From contig NZ_RJRZ01000007.1 in the NCBI RefSeq assembly GCF_003993775.1, forward strand, positions 1-64,000: a stretch of DNA of 64,000 nucleotides. Direction: 5' to 3'. The DNA comes from Frigidibacter oleivorans. Its GTDB lineage: Bacteria > Pseudomonadota > Alphaproteobacteria > Rhodobacterales > Rhodobacteraceae. Positions 51,404-59,998 of the stretch are shown here, piece after piece; within the stretch, counting starts at the first letter, position 1, and each line of letters starts with the position of its first letter. The notes under the pieces are model-generated. The model saw nothing but the letters and a program-made list of their open reading frames with translations, did no database searches and was not told where the DNA came from. The translations under genes and the position numbers were made by a program.

Positions 51404-52003
51404 ATGACCATCCCCCTTGCCCTGATCTGCGCGGCCGGATCGTCCTCGCGGATGCGCGGCAGCGACAAGCTGATCCAGCAGGTGGACGGCGTGCCGGTGC
51501 TGCGCCATGCGGCAGCGGCGGCCCGGGCGGCGGGGATGCTGGTGGCGGTGGCGCTGCCGGCGGCGGGGCCGTTCCGCGCCGGACGGCTGGCGGCGCTGCA
51601 GGGCCTCGAACTGACGGCGCTGCCGGTGCCGGAGGCGGCCGAGGGGATTGCGGCCTCGATCCGCGCCGGGGCGGCGGCGGCGGAGGCGGCGCCGGGGATC
51701 ATGGTGCTGCTGGCCGACATGCCCGAGATCGGTGCCGAGGATCTGGCGGCCGTGCTGGCGGGCTGGTCGGGCGACCCCGACCGCGTCGCCCGGGCCACGG
51801 CGGCGGACGGGCGGCCGGGCCATCCGGTGCTGTTTCCCCGCCGGCTGTTCCCGCGGCTGGCCACGCTCACCGGCGATGCGGGCGCGCGCGGAGTGCTGGC
51901 GGGCGAGGATGTGCTGCCTGTCCCCCTGCCCGGCAGCCGCGCGCTGACCGACCTCGACACGCCCGAGGACTGGGCCGCGTGGCGGGCGCGGTCGGGGCGC
52001 TGA
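51404..52003 (+). CDS. MocA-like NTP-transferase (molybdenum cofactor nucleotidyltransferase family)
   Basis: A 199-residue nucleotidyltransferase: ICAAGSSSRMRGSDKL gives the nucleotide-binding loop and lysine (K22), then MVLLADMPEI and GRPGHPVLFPRRL. This matches MocA/MobA-like enzymes that attach CMP or GMP to molybdopterin for molybdoenzymes such as aldehyde dehydrogenases. No molybdoenzyme gene is adjacent. AGGAG precedes the ATG. The 213 bases upstream show no other feature. Confidence 0.85.
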   Translation: MTIPLALICAAGSSSRMRGSDKLIQQVDGVPVLRHAAAAARAAGMLVAVALPAAGPFRAGRLAALQGLELTALPVPEAAEGIAASIRAGAAAAEAAPGIMVLLADMPEIGAEDLAAVLAGWSGDPDRVARATAADGRPGHPVLFPRRLFPRLATLTGDAGARGVLAGEDVLPVPLPGSRALTDLDTPEDWAAWRARSGR

Positions 52004-52022
52004 TCCGGCGCGCCGATCCGCC

Positions 52023-54512
52023 TCAGGCGGCGAACAGCGCCCGCGCCTCGTGCCGCTTCAGGCTGGGCCGGGCGGCGTGCCAGCCCGCGAGGTCCGGGAC
52101 GCCGGAGAGTTCGGGGAAGATCCGCAGCAACTCGTCGCGCTGCGGGTCGTCCATGCCGCCGAGGCTGCGCGCGCCGGGCTGGAAACTTTCGGTCCAGGCG
52201 CCCTCGGCGCGGATGATCTCGTGCCGGTCGAACAGCAGGTGCAGGTAGGTCACCGCACCGGTGCGGCGGCGGCTGACGCCCGGAAGTCCGCACAGATGCA
52301 GCGCCGCCACCAGCACCTCGGGCTCGCCGAACAGCAGTTCCGCGCGGCTGCCCTCGACCAGCATCCGGTGCTGCGGCGACACCTCGATATCCCGTGCCGG
52401 CAGCCCCTCGCCGAGCGCGCCGGCCGCGATCCGCACCGGGGCAAGCCGCGGGTCGGCGGCGACGGTCGCGGCGGGGATGGTCCGCGCGCCTGCCCAGCGG
52501 ACCGGTTGCAGCCCGTGGTCCCGGGTCAGCACCAGATCGCCCGCCGCCAGCGTCTCCACCGGGCGGGGCCCGTCGGCGGTGTCGATCAGCGCGCCGGGGG
52601 TGAAGCAGGTGACGATCGTCTCGATATTCTGGAATGTCAGCGTGCCCGCAAGATTGCCCTGCGCGTCGTAATACTGGACATAGCCGTCGCGGCCGTTCCC
52701 CTCGGCATCGAGACCGGTATAGGTGATCCGCTTCGACCCGCCCGGCAGGTTCGAGCCGCTCAGGTCCAGCACATCGGCGTCGATGCCGGTGCCGCTGCCG
52801 ACGATGGTGTCGCCGATGCCGTCGCCGGGCGCGGCGATGTAGATCACATCGGCATCGTCGCCGCCCTCGATCAGGTCGGCGCCGGCGCCGCCCACAAGGG
52901 TGTCCGCGCCCGTTCCGCCGCGCAGCGTGTCATTGCCGCTGCCGCCCGCCAGATAGTCGGCACCGCTGCCGCCGAGGATCGAGTCATTGCCCTCGTCGCC
53001 ATAAAGCAGGTCGTCGCCGCCCGCGCCGTCCAGCGTGTCGTTGCCCCCGCCGCCGTAGAAGACGTTGGTATAGACGTCGCCGCCGCTGCCCTGCCCGTCG
53101 AAGCCGGTGACGCGGTCGCCATAGGCCGAGCCATAGACGCCGTCGATGCCGGACAGCACGTCGCCCTGCGCATCGCCGCCCGAGGCGGTGTTGGTGCCAA
53201 GGTTGACGGTGACCCCCGCGCCCGAGGCGCTGTAATCGGCATAGTCCATGCCGGTGCCGCCCGCGAGCGTGTCGGCCCCCGCCCCGCCCGCCAGCGTGTC
53301 GTCGCCAAGCCCGCCGTCGAGGGAATCGGCATCGGTGCCACCCGACAGGCTGTCATTGCCGTCATCGCCGGACAGCGTGTCCGCGCCCGCACCGCCGGAC
53401 AGGGTGTCGTTGCCGGTGCCGCCGGACAGGTTGTCGGCGCCATCGTCGCCCGACAGGCTGTCGGCGCCGTCATTGCCCTGCAACGTGTCGTTGCCCGCGC
53501 CGCCGGACAGGGTATCGTTGCCGGTGCCGCCGATCAGGCTGTCGGCGCCGTCGCCGCCTGACAGGCTGTCGTTGCCGTCATCGCCCAGCAACGTGTCGTT
53601 GCCCGCACCGCCCGACAGCGTGTCCGCCCCGGCGCCGCCCGAGAGGCTGTCATTGCCGTCATCGCCCGACAGGCTGTCATTGCCGTCGTTGCCCGACAGC
53701 GTGTCATTGCCGAAGCCGCCGGCGATCGTGTCATTGCCGCCGCCGCCCGTGACCACATCGGCATCGGGGGCGGGAACGGCGGTGAACTGCACGTCGCTGA
53801 CGGTGACGAGCTGCCCCCCCGTCCAAGTATTGGCATAGCCGATCTCGATCCGGCTGACCGGCCCCGGGATGCTGACCAGTACCGAGCCATTGGCGCTGCT
53901 GGCGCTGTCCTGCGTCAGCCCGGCGGTGATCGTGTTGCCGCTGACCGCGTCATTGCCCGCCGGGGTCAGCGTCACCGGAACCGCATTGCCATTGGCGTCA
54001 TAGGCGGTGACGGTGACGATGTCGCGCCAGTTGTTGCGCGAGGCGTCGATGTCGTTGATGCGGAAGCTGACGTTCTGGACGCTGTCGCTGTAGAGGCTGC
54101 CCGAGGAGGCCGCGAAGTCGAGGCTGACGGTCGAGGTCGCGCCGGATTGCCCGCCGCCGTCCAGCCGCGCCGCCGAATTGGTGGCATAGCTCTCGCCGTT
54201 GGCGCGGTACTGGGGGTTGCTGGTTTCGACCCGCAGGCCGGTGCCGCCGCCGGTGTCCTGGTAGCCGACGGTCACGTCGATGCCGCCGGTGTTCTGGGTG
54301 AAGCCGCCCGAGATGTCGGCCTCGTCCGCGCCCGCCTGCGACCAGTTCAGGTCGAGCTGGGTGGCGGTGGCACCCGAGGCCGGCCCCGCGACGATCGTGT
54401 CATTGCCCTCGCCGCCCGAGATGGTGTCGTTGCCGGCCCCGCCGGTCAGCGTGTCGGCCGCAGAGGTGCCGGTGATCGATTCATTGTCGGACGAACCGGT
54501 ATAGGTCGCCAT
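52023..54512 (-). CDS. RTX calcium-binding protein with C-terminal Hint domain (copy 1)
   Basis: An 829-residue protein. An N-terminal and a central tract of GGxGxDxLxGG nonapeptide repeats (about 20-45 and 250-430, with further copies at about 490-560) form calcium-bound beta-rolls. They flank a beta domain (about 50-240). A Hint_2 domain starts at C636 ([10 protein letters not shown]) with SPQHRML. There is no N-terminal signal; RTX proteins leave through type I secretion, but no T1SS genes are in the window. The Hint cysteine suggests autoprocessing. GGAAGG precedes the ATG. It closely parallels the next upstream gene in the last 190 residues. Confidence 0.88.
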   Translation of the reverse strand: MATYTGSSDNESITGTSAADTLTGGAGNDTISGGEGNDTIVAGPASGATATQLDLNWSQAGADEADISGGFTQNTGGIDVTVGYQDTGGGTGLRVETSNPQYRANGESYATNSAARLDGGGQSGATSTVSLDFAASSGSLYSDSVQNVSFRINDIDASRNNWRDIVTVTAYDANGNAVPVTLTPAGNDAVSGNTITAGLTQDSASSANGSVLVSIPGPVSRIEIGYANTWTGGQLVTVSDVQFTAVPAPDADVVTGGGGNDTIAGGFGNDTLSGNDGNDSLSGDDGNDSLSGGAGADTLSGGAGNDTLLGDDGNDSLSGGDGADSLIGGTGNDTLSGGAGNDTLQGNDGADSLSGDDGADNLSGGTGNDTLSGGAGADTLSGDDGNDSLSGGTDADSLDGGLGDDTLAGGAGADTLAGGTGMDYADYSASGAGVTVNLGTNTASGGDAQGDVLSGIDGVYGSAYGDRVTGFDGQGSGGDVYTNVFYGGGGNDTLDGAGGDDLLYGDEGNDSILGGSGADYLAGGSGNDTLRGGTGADTLVGGAGADLIEGGDDADVIYIAAPGDGIGDTIVGSGTGIDADVLDLSGSNLPGGSKRITYTGLDAEGNGRDGYVQYYDAQGNLAGTLTFQNIETIVTCFTPGALIDTADGPRPVETLAAGDLVLTRDHGLQPVRWAGARTIPAATVAADPRLAPVRIAAGALGEGLPARDIEVSPQHRMLVEGSRAELLFGEPEVLVAALHLCGLPGVSRRRTGAVTYLHLLFDRHEIIRAEGAWTESFQPGARSLGGMDDPQRDELLRIFPELSGVPDLAGWHAARPSLKRHEARALFAA

Positions 54513-54553
54513 TGCCTTCCGCCCTTCTAGCGGCGGTCCCGCCGTTGGAACGG

Positions 54554-54583
54554 AAAAGGGACCGCATGATTGATGCGATCCCT
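54554..54583 (-). terminator. Rho-independent terminator between the two RTX genes
   Basis: On the minus strand an 11-bp stem (AGGGATCGCAT / ATGCGGTCCCT, one T-G wobble) with a five-base loop is followed by TTTT. It ends transcription of the upstream RTX gene 73 bases after its stop and 41 bases before the ATG of the second RTX gene. Confidence 0.82.
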
Positions 54584-54655
54584 AGGGGGCAATTCTGGCG
54601 GAATCTCGGCGCGCCCGCGTCGTCTTTGCGCGCGCGCCGGGTGCGGAGCGGGCCG

Positions 54656-56971
54656 TCAGCGACCCAGCAGCGCGGCCTCGTGACGCTTCAGCGTGCGGCG
54701 GGCGGCGGCATAGCCGTCGATGCCCTCGCGCTGGCGCAGTTCGGGGAACAGTTCGAAGATCTCGCCCCGCTGCGCATTGCCCATGCCGGCCAGCGTCTGC
54801 TCGCCGGGCTGGAAGCTTTCGGTCCAAGCACCGTTGGCCAGCACCACCTCGTGCTGGTCGAACAGGAAGTGCAGGTAGGTCACGCCGAGCGCATCGACAT
54901 TGCGGACGCCGCGGTTGTCGACCAGATGCTTGGCCGCCACCAGAACCTCGTGCTCGTCGAAATACAGCGCGGTGCGGTCATTGGCGACCAGCATCCGGTG
55001 GTTCGGGCTGACCAGCATGTCGCGTTCCGGCAGGCCGTTGCCGAGGCTGCCCTGACGGATCAGCACCGGCTTCAGATGGCTGGCGCGGCCCAGGGCAGCG
55101 TGGTCCAGCGACTTGCGGCCGATCCAGCGGATTTCCTGGATGCCGTTGTCGCGGGTGATGATCCGGTCGCCGATGCGCAGTTCCTCGACCAGACGTTCGC
55201 CCTGCGGGGTGGCGATGGCGGTGCCGGGCGTGAAGCAGGGCACGAGGTTCTCGATCTCGTGGAATTCCAGCGACCCGGTCAGGTTGCCGTCCTTGTCGTA
55301 ATAGTCGACGAAGCCGTCCTTGCCGTTGCCGTTGGAGTCGGTGGTGACGTCGCGCAGCTTCAGATAGCCGTCGGGCGCCGCCGATCCGGTCAGGTCAAGC
55401 GTGTCGTAATCGTCGCCGCCGGCGCCGCCATCGACGGTATCGCCGATGCCCTCGCCCTGCCCCACATGGATGGTGTCGCGCCCGTCGCCGCCGCCGACGC
55501 TGTCGGCGCCCGCGCCCGCGTCGATCCAGTCGTTGCCGGTGCCGCCGAGGACGGTGTCCTCGCCCGCGCCGCCCGACAGCGAGTCATTGTCCGCGCCGCC
55601 GTCGATGAAGTCGTCGCCGCCCTTGCCGGTGATCGTGTCGTTGCCGGCATTGCCCCAGAACTGGTTGGTGTAGGTATCTTCCGGCGCGGTGCCCTGATGG
55701 TCGAAGCCGGTCAGCGTGTCGCCGTATTTCGAGCCGATGACGCCGTCGATGCCGCTTTCGATCTTGTCATTGGCCGCGTCGCCGCCCGCCAGGCTGCCCG
55801 TGGTGAGGTCGACCTGCACCGCCGCGTTCGAGGCGGAGTAGTCGAGGTTGTCCTGCCCGGTGCCGCCGACGAAGGTGTCCGCGCCCGCGCCGCCGACGAA
55901 GCGGTCGTCGCCCGCGCCGCCGTCCAGCCGGTTGGCCCCGGTGCCGCCGATCAGCACGTCGTTGCCGGCCTCGCCATAGATCGTGTCGTTGCCGTCGCCG
56001 CCGTTCAGCGTGTCGTTGCCGGCGCCGGTCTCGGCGGCGCCCGTGTCGAAATAGACGTCGGAGACATAGACGGTGGAGTCGCCCGAACCGACATTCTCGT
56101 GCACGATCTCGATCTTCGAGACCGGGCCGGGAATGGTCACGGTGATCGAGGATTGGGCGTCGGTCTGGGAATAGTCGGTGGTGCCGCTGGCGGTCGCCGT
56201 CTCCTTGCCGGCGACACCGTCCTTGTCGCTCAGCGTGATCTTGCTGCCGCCCGCGATCTCGACCGGGATCTTGTTGCCATGTTCGTCATAGGCGAAGATC
56301 TGGACCTGGCCCTTGTTGGCGTCGATGTCCGAGATGTTGAACTGGACGTTCGTCACCTCTTCCGAGAATTCCAGCTTGTAGGTGCTTTTCTCGTGGCTGT
56401 CGGCATCGGACCGCAGCGCCGAGTTGTCGTTGACCGCGCTGCCGTCGCCGGTGATGCCGCCGACATAGTTGCCGTCATCCTCGTAATAGCTTTGGGCGTT
56501 GGAGCCGCTGGAGCTCGGGACCGTCACCTTCACCGACACGTCGCCGGTATCCTGGGTGATCGTCCGGCCGGCGAGCGACTCGCCGTCATCGACCGTGTCG
56601 CCCGAATACCAGGCGCTGCTGTCGGGCAACTTGCTCCACTCGAAGGACTCGCGGCCGGTTTCCGGTGCCAGCGCCTTGTCGCCATAGATCAGGTCGTTGC
56701 CCGCGCCGCCCTCGACGCTGTCGTTGCCGGACCCGGCATAGACCGTGTCATTCGCCGCCCCGGCAAGGATCGTGTCATTGCCCGCGCCGGCATCGACGAT
56801 GTCCTCGTCCTTGCTGAAGGTGTAGGTCTTCGCGTCACCCGCGTCGATCCGGTCGCCATCGGCATCGACATAGCCCGCGTTGATGAGGTTGGCGCCGCTG
56901 GTGCCGCTGACGATGCCGTCGCTCTTGCTGCTGCCGTGATCGTCGCAATCGTCGTCGTGCTTGTAGGTCAT
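54656..56971 (-). CDS. RTX calcium-binding protein with C-terminal Hint domain (copy 2)
   Basis: A 771-residue protein, paralogous to the gene downstream. The acidic, His/Asp-rich MTYKHDDDCDDHG start is followed by RTX repeats, a beta domain carrying KIEIVHENVGSGDSTVYVSDV, a second RTX block, and a Hint_2 domain beginning C579 (CFTPGTAIAT) with SPNHRML. Hint domains of the two genes have nearly equal length (193 and 194 residues) and shared TESFQPG and [20 protein letters not shown]. Secretion by a type I system is expected. The ATG at 56971 has GAGGAG about eight bases ahead. A terminator follows the gene. Confidence 0.88.
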   Translation of the reverse strand: MTYKHDDDCDDHGSSKSDGIVSGTSGANLINAGYVDADGDRIDAGDAKTYTFSKDEDIVDAGAGNDTILAGAANDTVYAGSGNDSVEGGAGNDLIYGDKALAPETGRESFEWSKLPDSSAWYSGDTVDDGESLAGRTITQDTGDVSVKVTVPSSSGSNAQSYYEDDGNYVGGITGDGSAVNDNSALRSDADSHEKSTYKLEFSEEVTNVQFNISDIDANKGQVQIFAYDEHGNKIPVEIAGGSKITLSDKDGVAGKETATASGTTDYSQTDAQSSITVTIPGPVSKIEIVHENVGSGDSTVYVSDVYFDTGAAETGAGNDTLNGGDGNDTIYGEAGNDVLIGGTGANRLDGGAGDDRFVGGAGADTFVGGTGQDNLDYSASNAAVQVDLTTGSLAGGDAANDKIESGIDGVIGSKYGDTLTGFDHQGTAPEDTYTNQFWGNAGNDTITGKGGDDFIDGGADNDSLSGGAGEDTVLGGTGNDWIDAGAGADSVGGGDGRDTIHVGQGEGIGDTVDGGAGGDDYDTLDLTGSAAPDGYLKLRDVTTDSNGNGKDGFVDYYDKDGNLTGSLEFHEIENLVPCFTPGTAIATPQGERLVEELRIGDRIITRDNGIQEIRWIGRKSLDHAALGRASHLKPVLIRQGSLGNGLPERDMLVSPNHRMLVANDRTALYFDEHEVLVAAKHLVDNRGVRNVDALGVTYLHFLFDQHEVVLANGAWTESFQPGEQTLAGMGNAQRGEIFELFPELRQREGIDGYAAARRTLKRHEAALLGR

Positions 56972-57642
56972 GTCTCGCCACTCCTCATCGTCCGGTCCGG
57001 CACGGGCGGTGCCGGTCGCGAGCCTGCAGGAGAGAGAAACGCAGCCGGAGGTCACGGAAAGACCGCCCGCCGGAGACACTATTCCGGCGCGTGGGACGGA
57101 GAGCAGTCATCCGTCCGAAAGGCATGTCGTCCGTGCGCCCGAGGCGCGTCGTCTCACCAGCCGCCCCCACGGCCTCGGTCCTGATCTGGACAAGGTTCGG
57201 GATACCGCCGAGTTCCGCGCGACAGAAGCGAAAAGTGTCGCGATCGTGGCCATTTGCGTCAGGCCAGTGGCAGGCCAACCGCCCGGATTGTCGCGGTTTT
57301 TCTTGCCTTGCGCGAGTGGCGTCCGGCCAGCGCCCGCGAGGACAAGAGGCTATGCCATTGATTTGATGTGAACTTGTCGTGAGGTGCCCTGATCCCGACA
57401 CGCGTCATGGTTGCAGGCTGTTTCCATATTCCTGCGCCTTCGCGCCTGCCGGAACGTCGCCGACCGGCAGAAGATGTCCAAATCATGGCGCTGCGATTGA
57501 CCGCGTTCTGGCGACAATCCGTCAAATCTTAACCGAATGGCCAGATCCGGATGCTGCGCTGCGCGAATCTCTTTTCTGAACTCCGGGCCGGCCGGCGGGT
57601 GCGGCGGATGGGTCGCGGGCTGCGCTGTCGATCCGTCTGGAA
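56972..57642. other. Non-coding stretch between RTX copy 2 and tRNA-Leu
   Basis: These 671 bases hold no supportable gene. The part next to the RTX start contains the inverted repeat at 57068-57089 and probably the RTX promoter. The part from about 57290 to 57540 is less GC-rich than its surroundings. Short open frames on both strands lack ribosome binding sites and family resemblance. Confidence 0.6.
57068..57089. repeat. Inverted repeat upstream of RTX copy 2
   Basis: CGCCGGA-N8-TCCGGCG, a 7-bp inverted repeat about 100 bases upstream of the RTX start codon. It could be an operator or a 5' UTR stem. No known consensus matched. Confidence 0.35.
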
Positions 57643-57726
57643 TGGTGCCCGAGGTCGGACTCGAACCGACATATCTTGCGATGGCGGATTTTGAATCCGC
57701 TGCGTCTACCATTCCGCCACTCGGGC
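57643..57726 (-). tRNA. tRNA-Leu(CAA)
   Basis: The minus strand folds as a type II tRNA. The 7-bp acceptor stem is GCCCGAG / CTCGGGC, and the anticodon stem GCGGA / TCCGC encloses loop TTCAAAA (anticodon CAA, reading UUG). A long variable arm of about 13 bases and the T arm GTCGG-TTCGAGT-CCGAC follow, and the 3' CCA is encoded. Length with CCA is 84 bases. No integrase or direct repeat suggesting use as an attachment site is seen next to it. Confidence 0.95.
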
Positions 57727-57794
57727 CGCGGTCCCTGCTCTAGCGCCGCCGCCGCGCTCTGACAAGACGGCTGCGGGCGGACGGCCCCAGGCGG

Positions 57795-58640
57795 TCAGAG
57801 AGTCTCGGCGGCGAAGGTGTCGCAGTCGGAGGGATCGCCGTTGCGATAGCCGCGGCCGAACCAGTCCTGCCGCTGCGCCGAGGTGCCGTGGGTAAAGCTG
57901 TCCGGCACCGGCACCCGGCCGGCCTGCCGCTGCAGCCGGTCGTCGCCGATGCGCGCGGCCGCGTTCATCGCCTCGGCGATGTCGCCGGGCTCGATCGAGC
58001 CGAACTGCGCCTCGGCATGGCGGGCGAAGACGCCCGAGAAGCAGTCCGCCTGCAGCTCGATCCGCACCGACAGCGCGTTCGACTGCGCCGCCGAGGCGCG
58101 GGCGCGCATCGCGTTCACCTCGGACAGGATGCCGAGTTCGTCCTGCACATGGTGGGCCACCTCATGGGCCACGACATAGGCGGCGGCGAAGTCGCCCGAG
58201 GCGCCCAGATCCCGCGCCAGCGTTCCGAAGAAATCGGTGTCGAGATAGACGCGGCCGTCCGTCGGGCAGTAGAACGGGCCCGTCGCGCCCGAGGCGCCGC
58301 CGCAGGCCGACTGGGTGACGCCGCTGAACAGCACCAGCGTCGCCGGGTCATAGCTGCGGCCCATCTGCGCGAAGATGTCCTGCCAGACCTCTTCGGTATC
58401 GGCCAGCGTGACCGAGACGAATTCCCCCATCTGCCGGTCCTCTTCGGACAGGGCGGCGCTGTCGCGGGGCGCGGGGCCGGGATCGCCGGACAGGATCGGG
58501 GTCAGGTCGACGCCGAAGAACAGGTAGATGGCGACAATGGCGATCATGCCGACGCCGCCCACCTGCACGGCGCCGCCACCCATCCGCTGTCCGCGCCGGT
58601 CGTCGATATTGCGGCTGCCGCGCCGGCCCTGCCATCTCAT
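57795..58640 (-). CDS. Neutral zinc metallopeptidase, YpfJ family
   Basis: A 281-residue protein with one N-terminal membrane helix (about 28-43) and a zinc motif HEVAHH (H159, E160, H163) followed by the QADCFSGVFARHAE region. Two cysteines (SACGG and FYCPTDGR) may pair. The basic start MRWQGRRGSRNIDDRRG is typical of the KPN_02809/YpfJ family. These are membrane-anchored, uncharacterised proteases. GGGAGGAC precedes the ATG at 58640. Confidence 0.92.
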   Translation of the reverse strand: MRWQGRRGSRNIDDRRGQRMGGGAVQVGGVGMIAIVAIYLFFGVDLTPILSGDPGPAPRDSAALSEEDRQMGEFVSVTLADTEEVWQDIFAQMGRSYDPATLVLFSGVTQSACGGASGATGPFYCPTDGRVYLDTDFFGTLARDLGASGDFAAAYVVAHEVAHHVQDELGILSEVNAMRARASAAQSNALSVRIELQADCFSGVFARHAEAQFGSIEPGDIAEAMNAAARIGDDRLQRQAGRVPVPDSFTHGTSAQRQDWFGRGYRNGDPSDCDTFAAETL

Positions 58641-58925
58641 CCGCCGTCCTCCCTGCCCACCACCGCCGGTCCGCCGCCTGCGGCCGCGCTGTCAGCACAT
58701 GCCGGACCGGCCCCCGCGGTTCCCGCGCCCCGGTGGAGCCCGAACAGCCCCGGTTGACGCTGCTGTCCGGCAGATGATCCCAAAACCGTGTGCAGCGCCA
58801 GCTTCGGCTTGACCTGCCCCCGTCTCCCGCCGCAATCATGCGACCGAAACCTGGCCGGGCGGAAAACCGCCGATCCCGGACCCGGCCTGCCATGCGCGGG
58901 GGCGGGCCCGAAGCGGAGCATGAAG

Positions 58926-59441
58926 ATGGCAGCCTTCTGGAATATTGCGCGCCCGTCAGAGGGGTTGGACCGGTTCAGGATCCTGTGCCTGATCGCCGCC
59001 GGCGGTTCGGCGGCGCTGCTGGCGGGCGCGCTGATATTCCAGGCGCTCGGCTTCGCGCCCTGCCCCATGTGCCTGTGGCAGCGCTGGCCCCATGTCGCCG
59101 CCGTCGGCATCGGCGCGGTGGCATTGCTGCTGCCGGCCCCGGCGCCGGTCCTGCGCGGGCTTGCCCTGGCGGGGGCGGCGGCGGCGGCCTGCACCTCGGC
59201 GCTCGGGCTCTATCACACCGGGGTGGAGCGGGACTGGTGGCAGGGGCCGACCAGCTGCACCTCGTCCAGCGTGCAGGGGGTCAGCGCCTCGGACCTGCTG
59301 AACCAGATCATGGCCGCGCCGCTGGTGCGCTGCGACGAGGTGGCGTGGCAGTTCCTCGGCCTGTCGATGGCCAGCTGGAACGCGGTCTTCAGCCTCGGGC
59401 TGGTGCTGGTCTGGCTGGCGGCGGCCCGCCGGGCCGCCTGA
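58926..59441 (+). CDS. dsbB: Disulfide bond formation protein B
   Basis: A 171-residue inner-membrane protein with four helices. The first periplasmic loop carries C46-P-M-C49 before LWQRWPH, and the second has the cysteine pair in PTSCTSSS and VRCDE. This is the DsbB pattern: it reoxidises DsbA and passes electrons to quinone. GGAG seven bases ahead fits the ATG at 58926 better than the ATG at 58920. No dsbA is in the window. Confidence 0.9.
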   Translation: MAAFWNIARPSEGLDRFRILCLIAAGGSAALLAGALIFQALGFAPCPMCLWQRWPHVAAVGIGAVALLLPAPAPVLRGLALAGAAAAACTSALGLYHTGVERDWWQGPTSCTSSSVQGVSASDLLNQIMAAPLVRCDEVAWQFLGLSMASWNAVFSLGLVLVWLAAARRAA

Positions 59442-59474
59442 GGCCGCGCCCGCCCTTCCCCGGTGACGGGTGGG

Positions 59475-59807
59475 TCAGTGCAGGGTGAACTCGCCCACGA
59501 CGTTGCGCCATTCGCCCGGCGCGATCAGCTTGCGATGAGTGAAGCGCACCGAATGCAGCGGCCCCTCGATCTCTTTCTGCCAGAACTCGACGAAGGCGAA
59601 GAGCCGGGGGTGATCCGGGGCCAGGTCGTAGTCCTGCCAGACGAAGCTGTTCAGCACATGCCGGTAATCCGGCATCCGGTAGAAGAATTCCGCCGTGGTC
59701 AGCCCATAGCCCTTCAGCATCAGCTCCGTCTCGCTGCGCGGCGGGGCCGCGGACGGGGCTGAGGGCGGGCCCGAGGGCGATCCGGGGTCGTCGTTCCGTG
59801 GCTGCAT
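59475..59807 (-). CDS. Usg family protein
   Basis: A 110-residue protein. After a Pro/Ser-rich N-terminus the Usg domain runs from about residue 25: SETELMLKGYGLTTAEFFYRMPDY, FVWQDYDLAPDHPRLFAFVEFWQKEI, GPLHSVRFTHRKLI. The name comes from a gene near tryptophan genes in other Alphaproteobacteria; the function is unknown. CAGGAGG precedes the ATG. It is divergent from gyrA. Confidence 0.88.
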   Translation of the reverse strand: MQPRNDDPGSPSGPPSAPSAAPPRSETELMLKGYGLTTAEFFYRMPDYRHVLNSFVWQDYDLAPDHPRLFAFVEFWQKEIEGPLHSVRFTHRKLIAPGEWRNVVGEFTLH

Positions 59808-59998
59808 CGGCTACCTCCTGCGGTTTCTTGTGGAAGCCATGCTGACACATCTTCTTCACAATTCAACGATTCCAGTATGTTGGCACTCTCTCGCGCCGGC
59901 TGCCGAGGATGGTTCCCCCGGCATTGCACCCAAGGGATGGGATCGGGTATAGTTCCGCGCAACAAGATGTGGTCAGAAAACAGAAGTCAGGCACCCAC

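Noticed and set aside
52830-53750. Regularly spaced short DNA repeats resembling a CRISPR array or VNTR
   Set aside because: They are the codons of RTX nonapeptide repeats, in frame with a long gene, with no constant repeat/variable spacer pattern.
54512-57184. About 890-codon plus-strand open frame opposite the second RTX gene
   Set aside because: Val/Ala/Asp/Gly-rich mirror of the RTX repeats; no ribosome binding site or family.
57259-57525. 88-codon minus-strand frame between the RTX gene and tRNA-Leu
   Set aside because: No ribosome binding site, Arg/Ala-rich translation without family or membrane features.
57643-57726. tRNA-Leu as an integration site for a mobile element
   Set aside because: No integrase, no direct repeat of the tRNA 3' end and no foreign-looking gene block on either side.
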